The notes beneath the pieces were generated by a model, which worked only from the letters and a program-made list of their open reading frames with translations, was not told where the DNA came from and searched no databases. From Actinomycetota bacterium (lineage in GTDB: Bacteria; Actinomycetota; Thermoleophilia; Solirubrobacterales; JACPNS01), in the NCBI GenBank assembly GCA_016219715.1, contig JACRKX010000043.1, positions 1-32,929 on the forward strand: DNA of 32,929 bases, given 5' to 3'. The first letter of the stretch is position 1, and the number at the start of each line of letters is the position of its first letter. A program made the translations under genes and the position numbers. This document shows, in pieces, positions 1-9,333 of this stretch.

Positions 1-60
1 CGTCCGCTGTCGCGCACGAAGCGCTGGCGCCTCGTCGAAGTCGTGGAGCGTGCCAAATGA
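1..60 (+). CDS. rpsQ: 30S ribosomal protein S17, C-terminal fragment (5' truncated by window edge)
   Basis: Frame 1 reads [20 protein letters not shown]17-like C-terminus, directly upstream of rplN with an ATGA overlap; position fits operon order. Confidence 0.85.
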   Translation, partial: RPLSRTKRWRLVEVVERAK

Positions 61-425
61 TCCAGAACGAGAGCCGTCTGAAGGTCGCCGACAACACCGG
101 CGCCCGCGAGATCCTCTGCATCCGCGTTCGCGGCGGAAGCCAGCGCCGCTACGCCGGCGTCGGCGACACGATCGTCGCCACGGTCAAGCAGGCCGCGCCG
201 AACGGCTCGGTCAAGAAGGGCGAGGTCGTTCGCGCCGTGGTCGTGCGCACCAAGAAAGAGTTCGGCCGCGACGACGGCACCTACATCGCCTTCGACGAGA
301 ACGCGGCGGTCATCATCGACCAGCAGAACAACCCGCGTGGCACCCGCATCTTCGGGCCCGTGGCTCGCGAGCTGCGCGACCGCAACTTCATGAAGATCAT
401 CAGCCTCGCTCCGGAGGTGCTCTAA
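57..425 (+). CDS. rplN: 50S ribosomal protein L14
   Basis: [27 protein letters not shown]..., 122 aa, classic L14. Confidence 0.98.
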   Translation: MIQNESRLKVADNTGAREILCIRVRGGSQRRYAGVGDTIVATVKQAAPNGSVKKGEVVRAVVVRTKKEFGRDDGTYIAFDENAAVIIDQQNNPRGTRIFGPVARELRDRNFMKIISLAPEVL

Positions 426-428
426 ACC

Positions 429-800
429 ATGGCCAAGAAGAAGAAGGTCATCCCGAAGTCGGGCAAGATGGGGCCGGGCATTCGCCGCGGCGACCGCGTC
501 AAAGTCCTCTCGGGCAAAGACAAGGGTCACATCGGCGAAGTGCTGCGTGTCGATCGCGAGCGCGCTCGCGTGTACGTCGACGGCGCGATGATCCAGAAGG
601 TCAGCTCGAAGGTCCAGCAGATGCGCGAGGCCAACAAGGGCAATCAGACGGGCGGTATCATCGAGCGCGAGGGTCCGATCCACGTGTCGAATGTCGCCCT
701 GATCGACCCGAAGGACAACAAGGCCACCCGCGTCAAGGTTGTCCGCGAAGACGGAGTCCGTTCGCGCCGTTCGGCACGCACCGGATCCAAGCTCGACTAA
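429..800 (+). CDS. rplX: 50S ribosomal protein L24
   Basis: KOW-like motif region GDRVKVLSGKDKGHIGEVLRV; operon position. Confidence 0.96.
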   Translation: MAKKKKVIPKSGKMGPGIRRGDRVKVLSGKDKGHIGEVLRVDRERARVYVDGAMIQKVSSKVQQMREANKGNQTGGIIEREGPIHVSNVALIDPKDNKATRVKVVREDGVRSRRSARTGSKLD

Positions 801-836
801 CTCTTTTCAAGCTTTTAAAACCACTCAGGCACACAC

Positions 837-1493
837 ATGCACGCAGACAAAGCAGACAACACCAAAGTAACCGACACTGACGCAGCGCCGGCCGCGGCCG
901 CGAAGCCCGCACCGCCCGCGCGTCTCAAGATCGAGTACTTCGAGAAGATCCGCCCGGCCCTCAAGGAGCAGCTCGAGCTGCCCAACATCATGATGGTTCC
1001 GCGGATCGAGAAGATCACCCTGAACATGGGTGTCGGCGACGCCAAGCAGGACAAGAAGCTGCTCGAGGCCGCTCTCGGCCAGCTCGCGCTGATCGCCGGC
1101 CAGCAGCCGAGCGTGCGCCGTGCTCGCAAGTCGATCGCCACCTTCAAGCTGCGCGACGGGATGCCGGTCGGCGTTGCCGTGACGCTGCGTGACGCACGCA
1201 TGTACGAGTTTCTCGACCGCCTGATCTCGATCGCGGTTCCGCGCATCCGCGACTTCCGTGGTCTCAACCCGAAGTCGTTCGATGGCCGTGGCAACTACGC
1301 GATGGGCGTTCGGGAGCAGATCATCTTCCCGGAGATCGACTACGACACAATCGACCAGACGCGCGGTCTCGACATCGTGATCACGACCAGCGCCACCAAC
1401 GACGACCACGCCCGCGCGCTGCTTGACGCCTTCGGCATGCCTTTCAAGAAGGAAGAGAAGCGTCAGGACCAGCCCGAGCAGGCTGCGGCGTAA
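837..1493 (+). CDS. rplE: 50S ribosomal protein L5 with Ala/Pro-rich N-terminal extension
   Basis: [20 protein letters not shown]...[28 protein letters not shown]; extra N-terminal residues [28 protein letters not shown]. Confidence 0.97.
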   Translation: MHADKADNTKVTDTDAAPAAAAKPAPPARLKIEYFEKIRPALKEQLELPNIMMVPRIEKITLNMGVGDAKQDKKLLEAALGQLALIAGQQPSVRRARKSIATFKLRDGMPVGVAVTLRDARMYEFLDRLISIAVPRIRDFRGLNPKSFDGRGNYAMGVREQIIFPEIDYDTIDQTRGLDIVITTSATNDDHARALLDAFGMPFKKEEKRQDQPEQAAA

Positions 1494-1502
1494 GGAACAC
1501 AA

Positions 1503-1688
1503 ATGGCAAAGACTTCACTCAAGGTAAAGCAGTCCCGTCCGGCCAAGTACCCCTCGCGCGAGTACACCCGCTGCCGTAAGTGCGGCCGTCCTCGCTCGGT
1601 CTACCGCAAGTTCGGCATCTGCCGGATCTGCCTGCGCGAACTCGCGCACCAGGGCTACATCCCCGGCATGACCAAGTCCAGCTGGTAG
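1503..1688 (+). CDS. rpsN: 30S ribosomal protein S14 type Z (zinc-binding)
   Basis: 61 aa, [38 protein letters not shown], CxxC...CxxC. Confidence 0.98.
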   Translation: MAKTSLKVKQSRPAKYPSREYTRCRKCGRPRSVYRKFGICRICLRELAHQGYIPGMTKSSW

Positions 1689-1725
1689 CCGGCGGACATC
1701 TACAAGAAGCAGAGTTTTCATTTCA

Positions 1726-2133
1726 ATGAGTTACACCAACGACCCGATCGCAGACTTCCTGACCCGCATTCGCAACGCGATTACCGCGGGACACGACGAG
1801 ATCTCCCTGCCCTCTTCGAAGGTCAAGGTCGAGATTGCGCGCGTGCTCAAGGAGCAGGGCTACATCGACGAGTACTCGACGGCTCCGGCCACCGACACTC
1901 CCGGCGAGTCGCTTCGCGTCCGCCTGCGTTACGACGATGACCGCCGCCCCGTCCTGTCGGGCCTGAAGCGCGTCTCAAAGCCAGGCCGCCGCGTGTTCGT
2001 GGCGCGCCAGGACATTCCGCGCGTACTCGGCGGCATGGGCACCACGATCGTCAGCACCAGTGGCGGAGTGATGACTGGCCACGAGGCCACCAAGAAGAAC
2101 CTCGGCGGCGAGATCTGGGCGGAGGTCTGGTAG
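1726..2133 (+). CDS. rpsH: 30S ribosomal protein S8
   Basis: MSYTNDPIADFLTRIRNAITAGHDEI...STSGGVMTGHEATKKNLGGEIWAEVW. Confidence 0.98.
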   Translation: MSYTNDPIADFLTRIRNAITAGHDEISLPSSKVKVEIARVLKEQGYIDEYSTAPATDTPGESLRVRLRYDDDRRPVLSGLKRVSKPGRRVFVARQDIPRVLGGMGTTIVSTSGGVMTGHEATKKNLGGEIWAEVW

Positions 2134-2135
2134 CG

Positions 2136-2669
2136 ATGAGCCGCATCGGAAAGCAGCCGATCGTCGTTCCCGACAGCGTCACCGTCACGCTGCAGCCCGG
2201 CCTGGTCCAGGTCAAGGGCCCGAAGGGCGAGCTCGAGCAGAAGTTCGACGAAGCGATCACGATCGAGCAGGCCGACGGCGTGCTCACGGTCAAGCGTCCG
2301 TCCGACAGCAAGGACCACCGTGCCAAGCACGGCCTGGTGCGCGCACTGGTTTCAAACATGGTCGAGAACTGCGCCAACGGCTACCAGAAAGAGCTCGAGA
2401 TTCAGGGCGTCGGTTACCGCGCCGCGATGAAGGGCAAGACCATCGAACTTTCTGTGGGCTACTCGCACACCGTTCTGATCGAGCCGCCCGAGGGCGTCAC
2501 GATCGAGTGCCCGCAGCCCACGCAGGTGATCGTCAGCGGCGCTGACAAGCAGGCCGTCGGCGAGATTGCCGCGCGCATCCGCAAGACGCGTCCGCCCGAG
2601 CCCTACAAGGGCAAGGGCATCCGCTACAAGGACGAGTACGTCCAGAGGAAGGTTGGTAAGCGCGCATGA
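2136..2669 (+). CDS. rplF: 50S ribosomal protein L6
   Basis: [17 protein letters not shown]...[23 protein letters not shown]. Confidence 0.98.
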   Translation: MSRIGKQPIVVPDSVTVTLQPGLVQVKGPKGELEQKFDEAITIEQADGVLTVKRPSDSKDHRAKHGLVRALVSNMVENCANGYQKELEIQGVGYRAAMKGKTIELSVGYSHTVLIEPPEGVTIECPQPTQVIVSGADKQAVGEIAARIRKTRPPEPYKGKGIRYKDEYVQRKVGKRA

Positions 2670-3022
2670 GCACCACGCAGCTCAAGCAGGCGCGCCGCGT
2701 GCGCCGCAAGCGCCGTGTGCGTGCGAAGGTCACCGGCACCGCGGAGCGCCCGCGCATTTCGGTGTACCGCTCAAACCGTGGCATCTCCGCCCAGCTCATC
2801 GACGACACGGCCGGCAAGACGCTCGCCTCCGTCAACTGGACCGAGGCCGATCTCAAGAAGCTCACCGGCGCCGAGCAGGCCAAGAAGGCCGGCGAGGTGT
2901 TGGCCGGCCGCGCCAAAGAGGCCGGCATCGAAGCGGCGGTCTTTGACCGTAATGGCTTCCTTTACCACGGCCGCGTGGCCGCGTTCGCCGACGGCGTCCG
3001 CGAGGGCGGCTTGACCGTCTAA
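2666..3022 (+). CDS. rplR: 50S ribosomal protein L18
   Basis: [20 protein letters not shown]...[28 protein letters not shown] overlap with rplF. Confidence 0.97.
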   Translation: MSTTQLKQARRVRRKRRVRAKVTGTAERPRISVYRSNRGISAQLIDDTAGKTLASVNWTEADLKKLTGAEQAKKAGEVLAGRAKEAGIEAAVFDRNGFLYHGRVAAFADGVREGGLTV

Positions 3023-3073
3023 CTCAATTTCAATTACTCTCGATCGCTTTCCTAAGGAATCCCAGGCAACTTC

Positions 3074-4090
3074 ATGGCAGTCAAACACCGCATAACCAAC
3101 GTCTCCTCTGACGGTCTCGACCTTCAGGAGCGCGTCGTCGACATCAACCGCGTCGCCAAGGTCGTCAAGGGCGGACGCCGCTTCTCGTTCACCGCGCTGG
3201 TCGTGGTCGGCGACGAGCAGTCGATCGTCGGCATCGGTTACGGCAAGGCCAACGAAGTGCCGATCGCCATCCAGAAGGGCGTCGAGCAGGCAAAGAAGAA
3301 CCTTTTCCAGGTGCCCAAGTACAAGAGCACCATCACCCACAAGACCGTCGGCCGCTTCGGCGCCGGCCAGGTCATGCTCAAGCCGGCTTCGCCGGGTACC
3401 GGTGTTATCGCCGGCGGTGGCGTGCGTGCCGTGCTCGAGCTGGCGGGTGTGCACGACATCCTGGCCAAGAGCCTGGGTTCGCAGAACTCGATCAACCTCG
3501 TCAAGGCCACCGTTGACGCGCTGCAGTCGTTGCGCCGTCCGGAAGAAGTCGCCAAGGCGCGCGGCCTCACGGTTCACGACGTGCTTGGTATTGAGAAGCC
3601 TGCGCCTAAGAATGTTGAAGATGAAGTGGTTGCTGGAGATGCGTCCGAAGACGTCTCCTCCTCGACCGAGGGCGGATCTGCGGGGGAGACGTCTTCGGAC
3701 GCCGCCGCAATCACTCCTGCTCCCGATGCTGGTGGCGCGGAAGTCGGCACAGAGGCAGCGCCGGAAGTTTCGGCCGCTGGGGCGGGCGAGGCTCAGGTTG
3801 AAGCTGTCGCCGAAGCCCCTGCCGAGGCGCAGGCTGCTTCTCAAGAAGAAGTCGCCGCCGAGCCCACCACTGGCGAGGCCCAGCCTGCTGCTGAAGAAAC
3901 CGTTTCCGCTGAGCCCGCTCCTGCCGAGCCGGCCGCCACTGAGCCCGCTCCTGTCGAGCCCGCCGCCGAAGAGGCGCCCGCCACCGAGGCCGTAGATTCG
4001 GCGTCGGCCGAGGTGTCGCCCGCAGGCGACGCCGCCGAGGACGACACCTCGGGCGGCGACGAGGCCACCACCTCGGAGGAGAGCGCCTGA
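3074..4090 (+). CDS. rpsE: 30S ribosomal protein S5 with long acidic C-terminal extension
   Basis: S5 core [29 protein letters not shown]...; core ends near [11 protein letters not shown], followed by a 158-residue Ala/Glu/Pro-rich tail. Confidence 0.96.
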   Translation: MAVKHRITNVSSDGLDLQERVVDINRVAKVVKGGRRFSFTALVVVGDEQSIVGIGYGKANEVPIAIQKGVEQAKKNLFQVPKYKSTITHKTVGRFGAGQVMLKPASPGTGVIAGGGVRAVLELAGVHDILAKSLGSQNSINLVKATVDALQSLRRPEEVAKARGLTVHDVLGIEKPAPKNVEDEVVAGDASEDVSSSTEGGSAGETSSDAAAITPAPDAGGAEVGTEAAPEVSAAGAGEAQVEAVAEAPAEAQAASQEEVAAEPTTGEAQPAAEETVSAEPAPAEPAATEPAPVEPAAEEAPATEAVDSASAEVSPAGDAAEDDTSGGDEATTSEESA

Positions 4091-4269
4091 TGGCCAGCAA
4101 GGTCAAGATCAAGCAGGTCAAGTCCAAGAACGGAGCCAACCACGCTCAGCGCGAAACCCTGCGCTCGCTCGGACTTGGCAAGATCAACCGGATCGTCGAG
4201 CGCGACGACTCGCCGCAGCTGCGTGGCATGCTGCACCGTGTTCGCCACCTGATCGAGGTCGAGGAGTAG
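4090..4269 (+). CDS. rpmD: 50S ribosomal protein L30 (59 aa, below the ORF track cutoff)
   Basis: My translation: [59 protein letters not shown]; start overlaps the rpsE stop (TGATG). Confidence 0.95.
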   Translation: MASKVKIKQVKSKNGANHAQRETLRSLGLGKINRIVERDDSPQLRGMLHRVRHLIEVEE

Positions 4270-4271
4270 TC

Positions 4272-4787
4272 ATGGCTGAAGCTTCCAAGAAGACCGAGAC
4301 GACCGAAGAGGTCGTCGGTCTGCACAACATCAAGCCCGCCGCGCAGCAGCGGAAAGACCGCAAGCGGCTCGGCCGCGGTCACGGCTCGGGCACCGGCAAG
4401 ACTTCCGGTCGTGGCCACAAGGGCCAGGGTTCGCGTTCGGGCGGCAAGCCCGGTCCCGCCTATGAAGGCGGTCAGACCCCGGTGCACATGCGCATGCGCA
4501 AGCGCCGTGGTCCGACGAAGAAGACCTCGATGCCGCTGGAGCCTTTCCGCACCCACACTCAGCCCGTGAACGTCGACGACCTCGAGCGCTTGTTCGAAGC
4601 CGGCGCCACGGTCAATCCGGAGACGCTGGCCGCGAAGGGCCTTGCCACGCGCAAGGGCATCCCGGTCAAGGTGCTCGGACGCGGCGAGCTGACCAAGAAG
4701 CTCGACGTCACGGCGGCCAAGTTCTCGGCCGAGGCCCAGAAGAAGATCGAAGCAGCAGGCGGCACCTGCAAGGTGATCGGCGCCTAG
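4272..4787 (+). CDS. rplO: 50S ribosomal protein L15 with N-terminal extension
   Basis: KRLGRGHGSGTGKTSGRGHKGQGSRSG, L15 signature. Confidence 0.97.
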   Translation: MAEASKKTETTEEVVGLHNIKPAAQQRKDRKRLGRGHGSGTGKTSGRGHKGQGSRSGGKPGPAYEGGQTPVHMRMRKRRGPTKKTSMPLEPFRTHTQPVNVDDLERLFEAGATVNPETLAAKGLATRKGIPVKVLGRGELTKKLDVTAAKFSAEAQKKIEAAGGTCKVIGA

Positions 4788-4803
4788 GGGAGGGCGTCCG
4801 GGA

Positions 4804-6063
4804 ATGCTGCAAACACTCGCCAACGCCTTTCGCACTGCGGAGATCCGCAAGAAGATCGCCTTCACGGCGCTGATGCTGCTTGCCTACCGCATCGGTTCGT
4901 ACATCCCTTCGCCGGGCGTCGACGCCGAGGCATTGAAGGAGTTCGACAACCAGTTCGGCGGCAGCGACATCCTTGGCTTCCTCAACCTGTTTTCGGGTGG
5001 AAGCCTTTCGCGTCTGTCGCTGTTTGCGCTGGGCATCATGCCCTACATCACCGCCTCGATCATCCTGCAGCTGATGACAGTCGTCTCGCCGACGCTCGAG
5101 CAGCTCGCTCGCGAGGGTGAGGTCGGTCAGCAGAAGATCACGCAGTACACGCGCTACCTGACGGTCGCGCTTGCCGCCGCGCAGGCGGTCGGATACGTTC
5201 TGCTGTTCAAGAACCAGCAGAACTCCGCGATCACCGACGACAGCTTCGGAAACATCTTGATGATCATCATCAGCATGACGGCAGGCACCGTGGTGCTGAT
5301 GTGGTTCGGCGAGTTGATCACGCAGCGCGGCATCGGCAACGGAATCTCGCTGCTGATCTTCGCCTCGATCGTCGCCGGCCTGCCGAACGGCGTCTCCAAC
5401 TGGTGGAACAGCTCCGACCAGGTCTTCAAGCTAATGATGCCGTTCATCGCGCTCGGTGTGATCGTCGCCGTGGTCTTCATCCAGGAAGGCCAGCGGCGCA
5501 TCCCGGTCCAGTACGCCAAGCGCCAGATCGGCCGCAAGATGACCCAGGGCGGCAGCACCTACCTGCCGTTGCGCGTCAACATGGCCGGCGTCATCCCGAT
5601 CATCTTCGCCGCTTCGATCATGGCCTTCCCGCCCACGATCGCGCAGATGATCCAGACCGACTGGGCGCAGAGCATCGCCAACTTCTTCAACCCGAACGGC
5701 ACCGCCTACATCATCGGCGAGTCGCTGTTCATCATCATGTTCACCTACTTCTACACCGCGGTCACCTTCAACCCGCGTGAGCAGGCCGACAACCTGAAGA
5801 AGTACGGCGGGTTCATCCCGGGCGTTCGCCCCGGTCTGCCGACGGCCGAATACCTCGACCGCATCCTTGCCCGGCTCACGTTCCCGGGCGCGCTCTACCT
5901 TGCCGCCGTCGCCGCGCTGCCCGTGCTGATCATCAATCAGACTGGGTCTGGCTTCTTCTTCGGCGGTACCTCGATCCTGATTACCGTCGGCGTCGCGCTC
6001 GACACGATGAAGCAGCTCGAGGCGCAGTTGCAGATGCGTAACTACGAAGGTTTCCTGAACTAA
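4804..6063 (+). CDS. secY: Preprotein translocase subunit SecY
   Basis: 419 aa; FNLFSGGSLSRLSLFALGIMPYITASIILQL-type and NPREQADNLKKYGGFIPGVRPG motifs. Confidence 0.98.
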   Translation: MLQTLANAFRTAEIRKKIAFTALMLLAYRIGSYIPSPGVDAEALKEFDNQFGGSDILGFLNLFSGGSLSRLSLFALGIMPYITASIILQLMTVVSPTLEQLAREGEVGQQKITQYTRYLTVALAAAQAVGYVLLFKNQQNSAITDDSFGNILMIIISMTAGTVVLMWFGELITQRGIGNGISLLIFASIVAGLPNGVSNWWNSSDQVFKLMMPFIALGVIVAVVFIQEGQRRIPVQYAKRQIGRKMTQGGSTYLPLRVNMAGVIPIIFAASIMAFPPTIAQMIQTDWAQSIANFFNPNGTAYIIGESLFIIMFTYFYTAVTFNPREQADNLKKYGGFIPGVRPGLPTAEYLDRILARLTFPGALYLAAVAALPVLIINQTGSGFFFGGTSILITVGVALDTMKQLEAQLQMRNYEGFLN

Positions 6064-6075
6064 GCTGGCAGACCG

Positions 6076-6768
6076 ATGCCGGCCGAACTCAACCTCGTTT
6101 TCGTTGGACCGCCCGGCGCGGGCAAGGGCACACAAGCCGCGCGCCTGGTAGACGACTTCGGCCTTCCGTTCATCGCTACGGGCGACATCCTGCGCGCCAA
6201 CGTCGCCGAGGGCACCGAACTCGGCGTCAAAGCCAAGGAGTACATGGACCGCGGCGACCTGCTGCCCGACGATCTCGTCGTCGAGCTGATCATGGACCGC
6301 CTCGCTCAGCCCGACAGCGCCGACGGCTTCATCCTCGATGGCTTCCCGCGTACCGTGCCCCAGGCCGAGGCGCTCGACGCCGCGATGCAGCAGGCCGGGC
6401 GCCGCCTGACGGCCGTGATCCTCGTCGAAGTTCCCGACGAAGAGCTGATCGAGCGTCTGTCTGGCCGCCGCGTCTGCTCGAAGAGCGGACACACCTTCCA
6501 CGTCAAGTTCGACCCGCCTAAACACGAGGGCGTCTGCGACGTCGACGGCTCGAAGCTGATCCAGCGCGACGACGACCAGCCCGAGACGATCGCCAACCGC
6601 CTGCGCGTGTACCACGAGCAGACATCGCCCGTCGTCTCGTTCTACGACCGCGACAACGGCCCCAGCGGCGCAATCCTGCGCCGCGTAGATGGCAGCCGCG
6701 ACCCCGACGAGGTCTACCGCCACATTCGCGCGCTGATCGCGACGGTGCGCATGGAAGACACGCTCTAA
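6076..6768 (+). CDS. adk: Adenylate kinase, long (LID-containing) form
   Basis: GPPGAGKGTQA P-loop, DGFPRT motif, LID RRVCSKSGHTFH...GVCDVDGSKLIQRDDD. Confidence 0.98.
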   Translation: MPAELNLVFVGPPGAGKGTQAARLVDDFGLPFIATGDILRANVAEGTELGVKAKEYMDRGDLLPDDLVVELIMDRLAQPDSADGFILDGFPRTVPQAEALDAAMQQAGRRLTAVILVEVPDEELIERLSGRRVCSKSGHTFHVKFDPPKHEGVCDVDGSKLIQRDDDQPETIANRLRVYHEQTSPVVSFYDRDNGPSGAILRRVDGSRDPDEVYRHIRALIATVRMEDTL

Positions 6769-6790
6769 GAAGCGGCACTGGGCAGTCGCC

Positions 6791-7585
6791 ATGTACGGTC
6801 ACGGCGTGATCAACCTCAAGACCCCGGAACAGCTCGACAAGATGGCCGCTAGCGGCCAGGTGCAGGCGCGTGCGCTTCAGCTCGCTGTCAGCAAGGCGCG
6901 CCCCGGCGTCACTACCGCCGAGATCGACGCCGCCGTCGAGAAGTTCATCCGCTCGCAGGGTGGCATTCCGTCGTTCAAGGGCTACAAGGGTTTTCCCGGC
7001 TCGATCTGTTCCTCCGTCAACGACATGGTCGTGCACGGGATTCCCGGCCCGCAGGTGCTCGCAAAAGGCGATCTGATCTCGATCGACATCGGCGTCACGC
7101 TCGACGGCTGGGTCAGCGACGCCGCGGTGACCGTTGCCGTCGGCGGCACCGAGGATCCGATCGCGCTCCAACTCATGGACGTCACCAAGCAGTCGCTGAT
7201 GGACGCCGTCGAGCAGTGCCGGGTCGGCAACCGGCTGGGCGACGTCTCGCACGCCGTGCAAGCGCGTGTCGAAGGGGCCGGCTTCTCGGTCATCCGCGAG
7301 CTGATCGGCCACGGAGTGGGCCGTGAGATGCACGAAGAGCCGCAGGTGCCGAACTACGGCAGCCCCGGCACCGGACCCGAGCTCAAGGCCGGCATGGTCA
7401 TCGCGATCGAGCCGATGGTCAACGTCGGTGGGCCCGAAATAACGATGGGCGACGACGGCTGGGCGGTGTATTCTTCAGATGGTTCGCTGACCGCTCATTT
7501 CGAGTTCACGGTCGCGATAACCGATGCCGGACCGCGAATCTTGACGCCGTGGCACGAGCTGTCCGGTGCAGGGTCGTTTGCCTGA
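6791..7585 (+). CDS. map: Methionine aminopeptidase type I (start may be the GTG a few codons downstream)
   Basis: SVNDMVVHGIP, SIDIGVTLDGWVSDAAVTVAVG, GHGVGREMHEEPQVPNYG, AIEPMV metal-ligand motifs. Confidence 0.97.
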   Translation: MYGHGVINLKTPEQLDKMAASGQVQARALQLAVSKARPGVTTAEIDAAVEKFIRSQGGIPSFKGYKGFPGSICSSVNDMVVHGIPGPQVLAKGDLISIDIGVTLDGWVSDAAVTVAVGGTEDPIALQLMDVTKQSLMDAVEQCRVGNRLGDVSHAVQARVEGAGFSVIRELIGHGVGREMHEEPQVPNYGSPGTGPELKAGMVIAIEPMVNVGGPEITMGDDGWAVYSSDGSLTAHFEFTVAITDAGPRILTPWHELSGAGSFA

Positions 7586-7590
7586 ACTCA

Positions 7591-7606
7591 ACGGTCGTTC
7601 GACCGT
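7591..7606. promoter_or_regulatory. Perfect inverted repeat ACGGTCG-TT-CGACCGT between map and rpmJ, next to a TAACAT (-10-like) hexamer
   Basis: 7-bp arms are exact reverse complements; TAACAT begins at 7609. Confidence 0.45.
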
Positions 7607-7741
7607 GCTAACATCCTGCGTCGCGCATCAGGGTCCGATTTCGGTGTTCTGTCTCAAGCGTATCTCTCTACGACTTGTTGGGACGATCACGGGCCATGAA
7701 GCGAATTTTTGCTGTCAATCAGGCATGTGGAAGTGGAAGCT

Positions 7742-7855
7742 GTGAAGGTCAGAGCATCAGTCAAGCCGATCTGTGAAAAGTGCCGCGTCATCCGACGCCG
7801 GGGCACTGTGCTCGTGATCTGTCAGAACCGCCGCCACAAGCAGCGTCAGGGCTAG
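7742..7855 (+). CDS. rpmJ: 50S ribosomal protein L36, zinc-binding form, GTG start
   Basis: My translation from GTG: (M)[36 protein letters not shown]; CxxC...C...H. Confidence 0.96.
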   Translation: MKVRASVKPICEKCRVIRRRGTVLVICQNRRHKQRQG

Positions 7856-7858
7856 TTC

Positions 7859-8239
7859 ATGGCTCGTATCGCCGGAGTAAACATTCCGCTAAACAAGCGG
7901 GTCGAGATCGGTCTGACCTACGTCTATGGCATCGGTCAGCCCACCTCTCAGAGGCTGCTCGACAAGGCCGGCATCAACCGCGACACCTACGTTAAGGACC
8001 TCACCGAAGACGAGGTCATCAAACTGCGCGACCTGATCGACCAGGAACTTACGGTCGAGGGTGATCTGCGACGCGAACGCTCGCAAGACACCAAGCGTCT
8101 CATGGAGATCGGCGCGTACCGCGGCCTCCGCCACCGTCGTGGCCTCCCGGTCCGCGGACAGCGCACCAAGACCAACGCCCGCACCCGCAAGGGTCCCCGC
8201 CGCGCTCAGATCGCGAACAAGAAGAAGGTTTCGAAGTAA
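7859..8239 (+). CDS. rpsM: 30S ribosomal protein S13
   Basis: [26 protein letters not shown]...[19 protein letters not shown]. Confidence 0.98.
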   Translation: MARIAGVNIPLNKRVEIGLTYVYGIGQPTSQRLLDKAGINRDTYVKDLTEDEVIKLRDLIDQELTVEGDLRRERSQDTKRLMEIGAYRGLRHRRGLPVRGQRTKTNARTRKGPRRAQIANKKKVSK

Positions 8240-8242
8240 TTC

Positions 8243-8641
8243 ATGGCTGAAGCCAAGTCGAAAGGCCGTAGCGGCCGCCGCAAAGTAAAGAAGAACGTTC
8301 CGTTCGGTCAGGCTCACATCAAGTCGACCTTCAACAACACGATCGTCACCATCACGGACCGTTCCGGAAACGTCATCGCCTGGGAGTCCGCCGGTACGGT
8401 CGGGTTCAAGGGGTCGCGTAAGTCCACGCCGTTCGCAGCGCAGGTCACGGCTGAGTCCGCCGCGCGCAAGGGCATGGAGCACGGCCTGGCCAAGGTCGAA
8501 GTCTTCGTCAAGGGTCCGGGCTCGGGCCGCGAGACCGCGATTCGCTCGCTTCAGGCCACCGGCCTCGAAGTCGTCGGCGTTCGCGACGTCACGCCTCAGG
8601 CCCACAACGGCTGCCGCCCGCGCAAGCGCCGGAGGCTCTAG
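8243..8641 (+). CDS. rpsK: 30S ribosomal protein S11
   Basis: [28 protein letters not shown]...[20 protein letters not shown]. Confidence 0.98.
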   Translation: MAEAKSKGRSGRRKVKKNVPFGQAHIKSTFNNTIVTITDRSGNVIAWESAGTVGFKGSRKSTPFAAQVTAESAARKGMEHGLAKVEVFVKGPGSGRETAIRSLQATGLEVVGVRDVTPQAHNGCRPRKRRRL

Positions 8642-8644
8642 GTC

Positions 8645-9265
8645 ATGGCCCGCGACACAGGTGCACAGTGCAAGCAGTGCCGCCGCGAGGGAGAGAAGCT
8701 CTACCTCAAGGGTGCCCGCTGCTTCTCCGACAAGTGCGGCGTCGACCGCCGCAGCTACCCGCCGGGACAGCATGGCCTCACCCGCCAGAAGCAGAGCGAG
8801 TACCGCCTGCAGTTGCGCGAGAAGCAGAAGGCCCGCCGCTTCTACCAGATCCTCGAAAAGCAGTTCCGTACCTACTACGACACGGCAAGCCGCCAGCAGG
8901 GAGTCACCGGCGACAACCTGCTGCGCCTGCTCGAGCGCCGCTTCGACAACGTTCTCGTGCGCCTCGGTTTCGCCGCGTCGCGCCGCCAGGCGCGCCAGCT
9001 GATCCGCCACGGCCACTGGACGATCAACGGCCGCCGGGTTGACATTCCAAGTTTCCAGGTCCGTGAAGGCGATGTCATCGCCGTATCGGACAAGTCGAGC
9101 GCGAAGGACATCATCAAGGAAGCAACCGAGATGACCGCCGCCGTGCCCGCATGGCTCCAGGCCGATCACGATGCGCTGACGGCACAGATCCTGCGTCTGC
9201 CCGAGCGAGGCGAAATCGCCACGCCGGTGCAGGAGCAGCTGATCGTCGAGCTTTACTCGAAGTAA
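8645..9265 (+). CDS. rpsD: 30S ribosomal protein S4 (Cys-containing form)
   Basis: [24 protein letters not shown]4 domain [29 protein letters not shown]. Confidence 0.98.
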   Translation: MARDTGAQCKQCRREGEKLYLKGARCFSDKCGVDRRSYPPGQHGLTRQKQSEYRLQLREKQKARRFYQILEKQFRTYYDTASRQQGVTGDNLLRLLERRFDNVLVRLGFAASRRQARQLIRHGHWTINGRRVDIPSFQVREGDVIAVSDKSSAKDIIKEATEMTAAVPAWLQADHDALTAQILRLPERGEIATPVQEQLIVELYSK

Positions 9266-9333
9266 CAATCCCCCGGGCGCCCCATGCACTCCGCTGAAGG
9301 CGGCGCCGATCAAGTTCCGAACAAAGGGTCCTA

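Noticed and set aside
2771-3844. 357-aa minus-strand ORF opposite rplR/rpsE
   Set aside because: Antisense shadow of ribosomal genes; no recognisable motif.
5431-6792. 453-aa minus-strand ORF opposite secY/adk
   Set aside because: Antisense to unmistakable secY and adk; Asp/Arg/Val-rich shadow translation.
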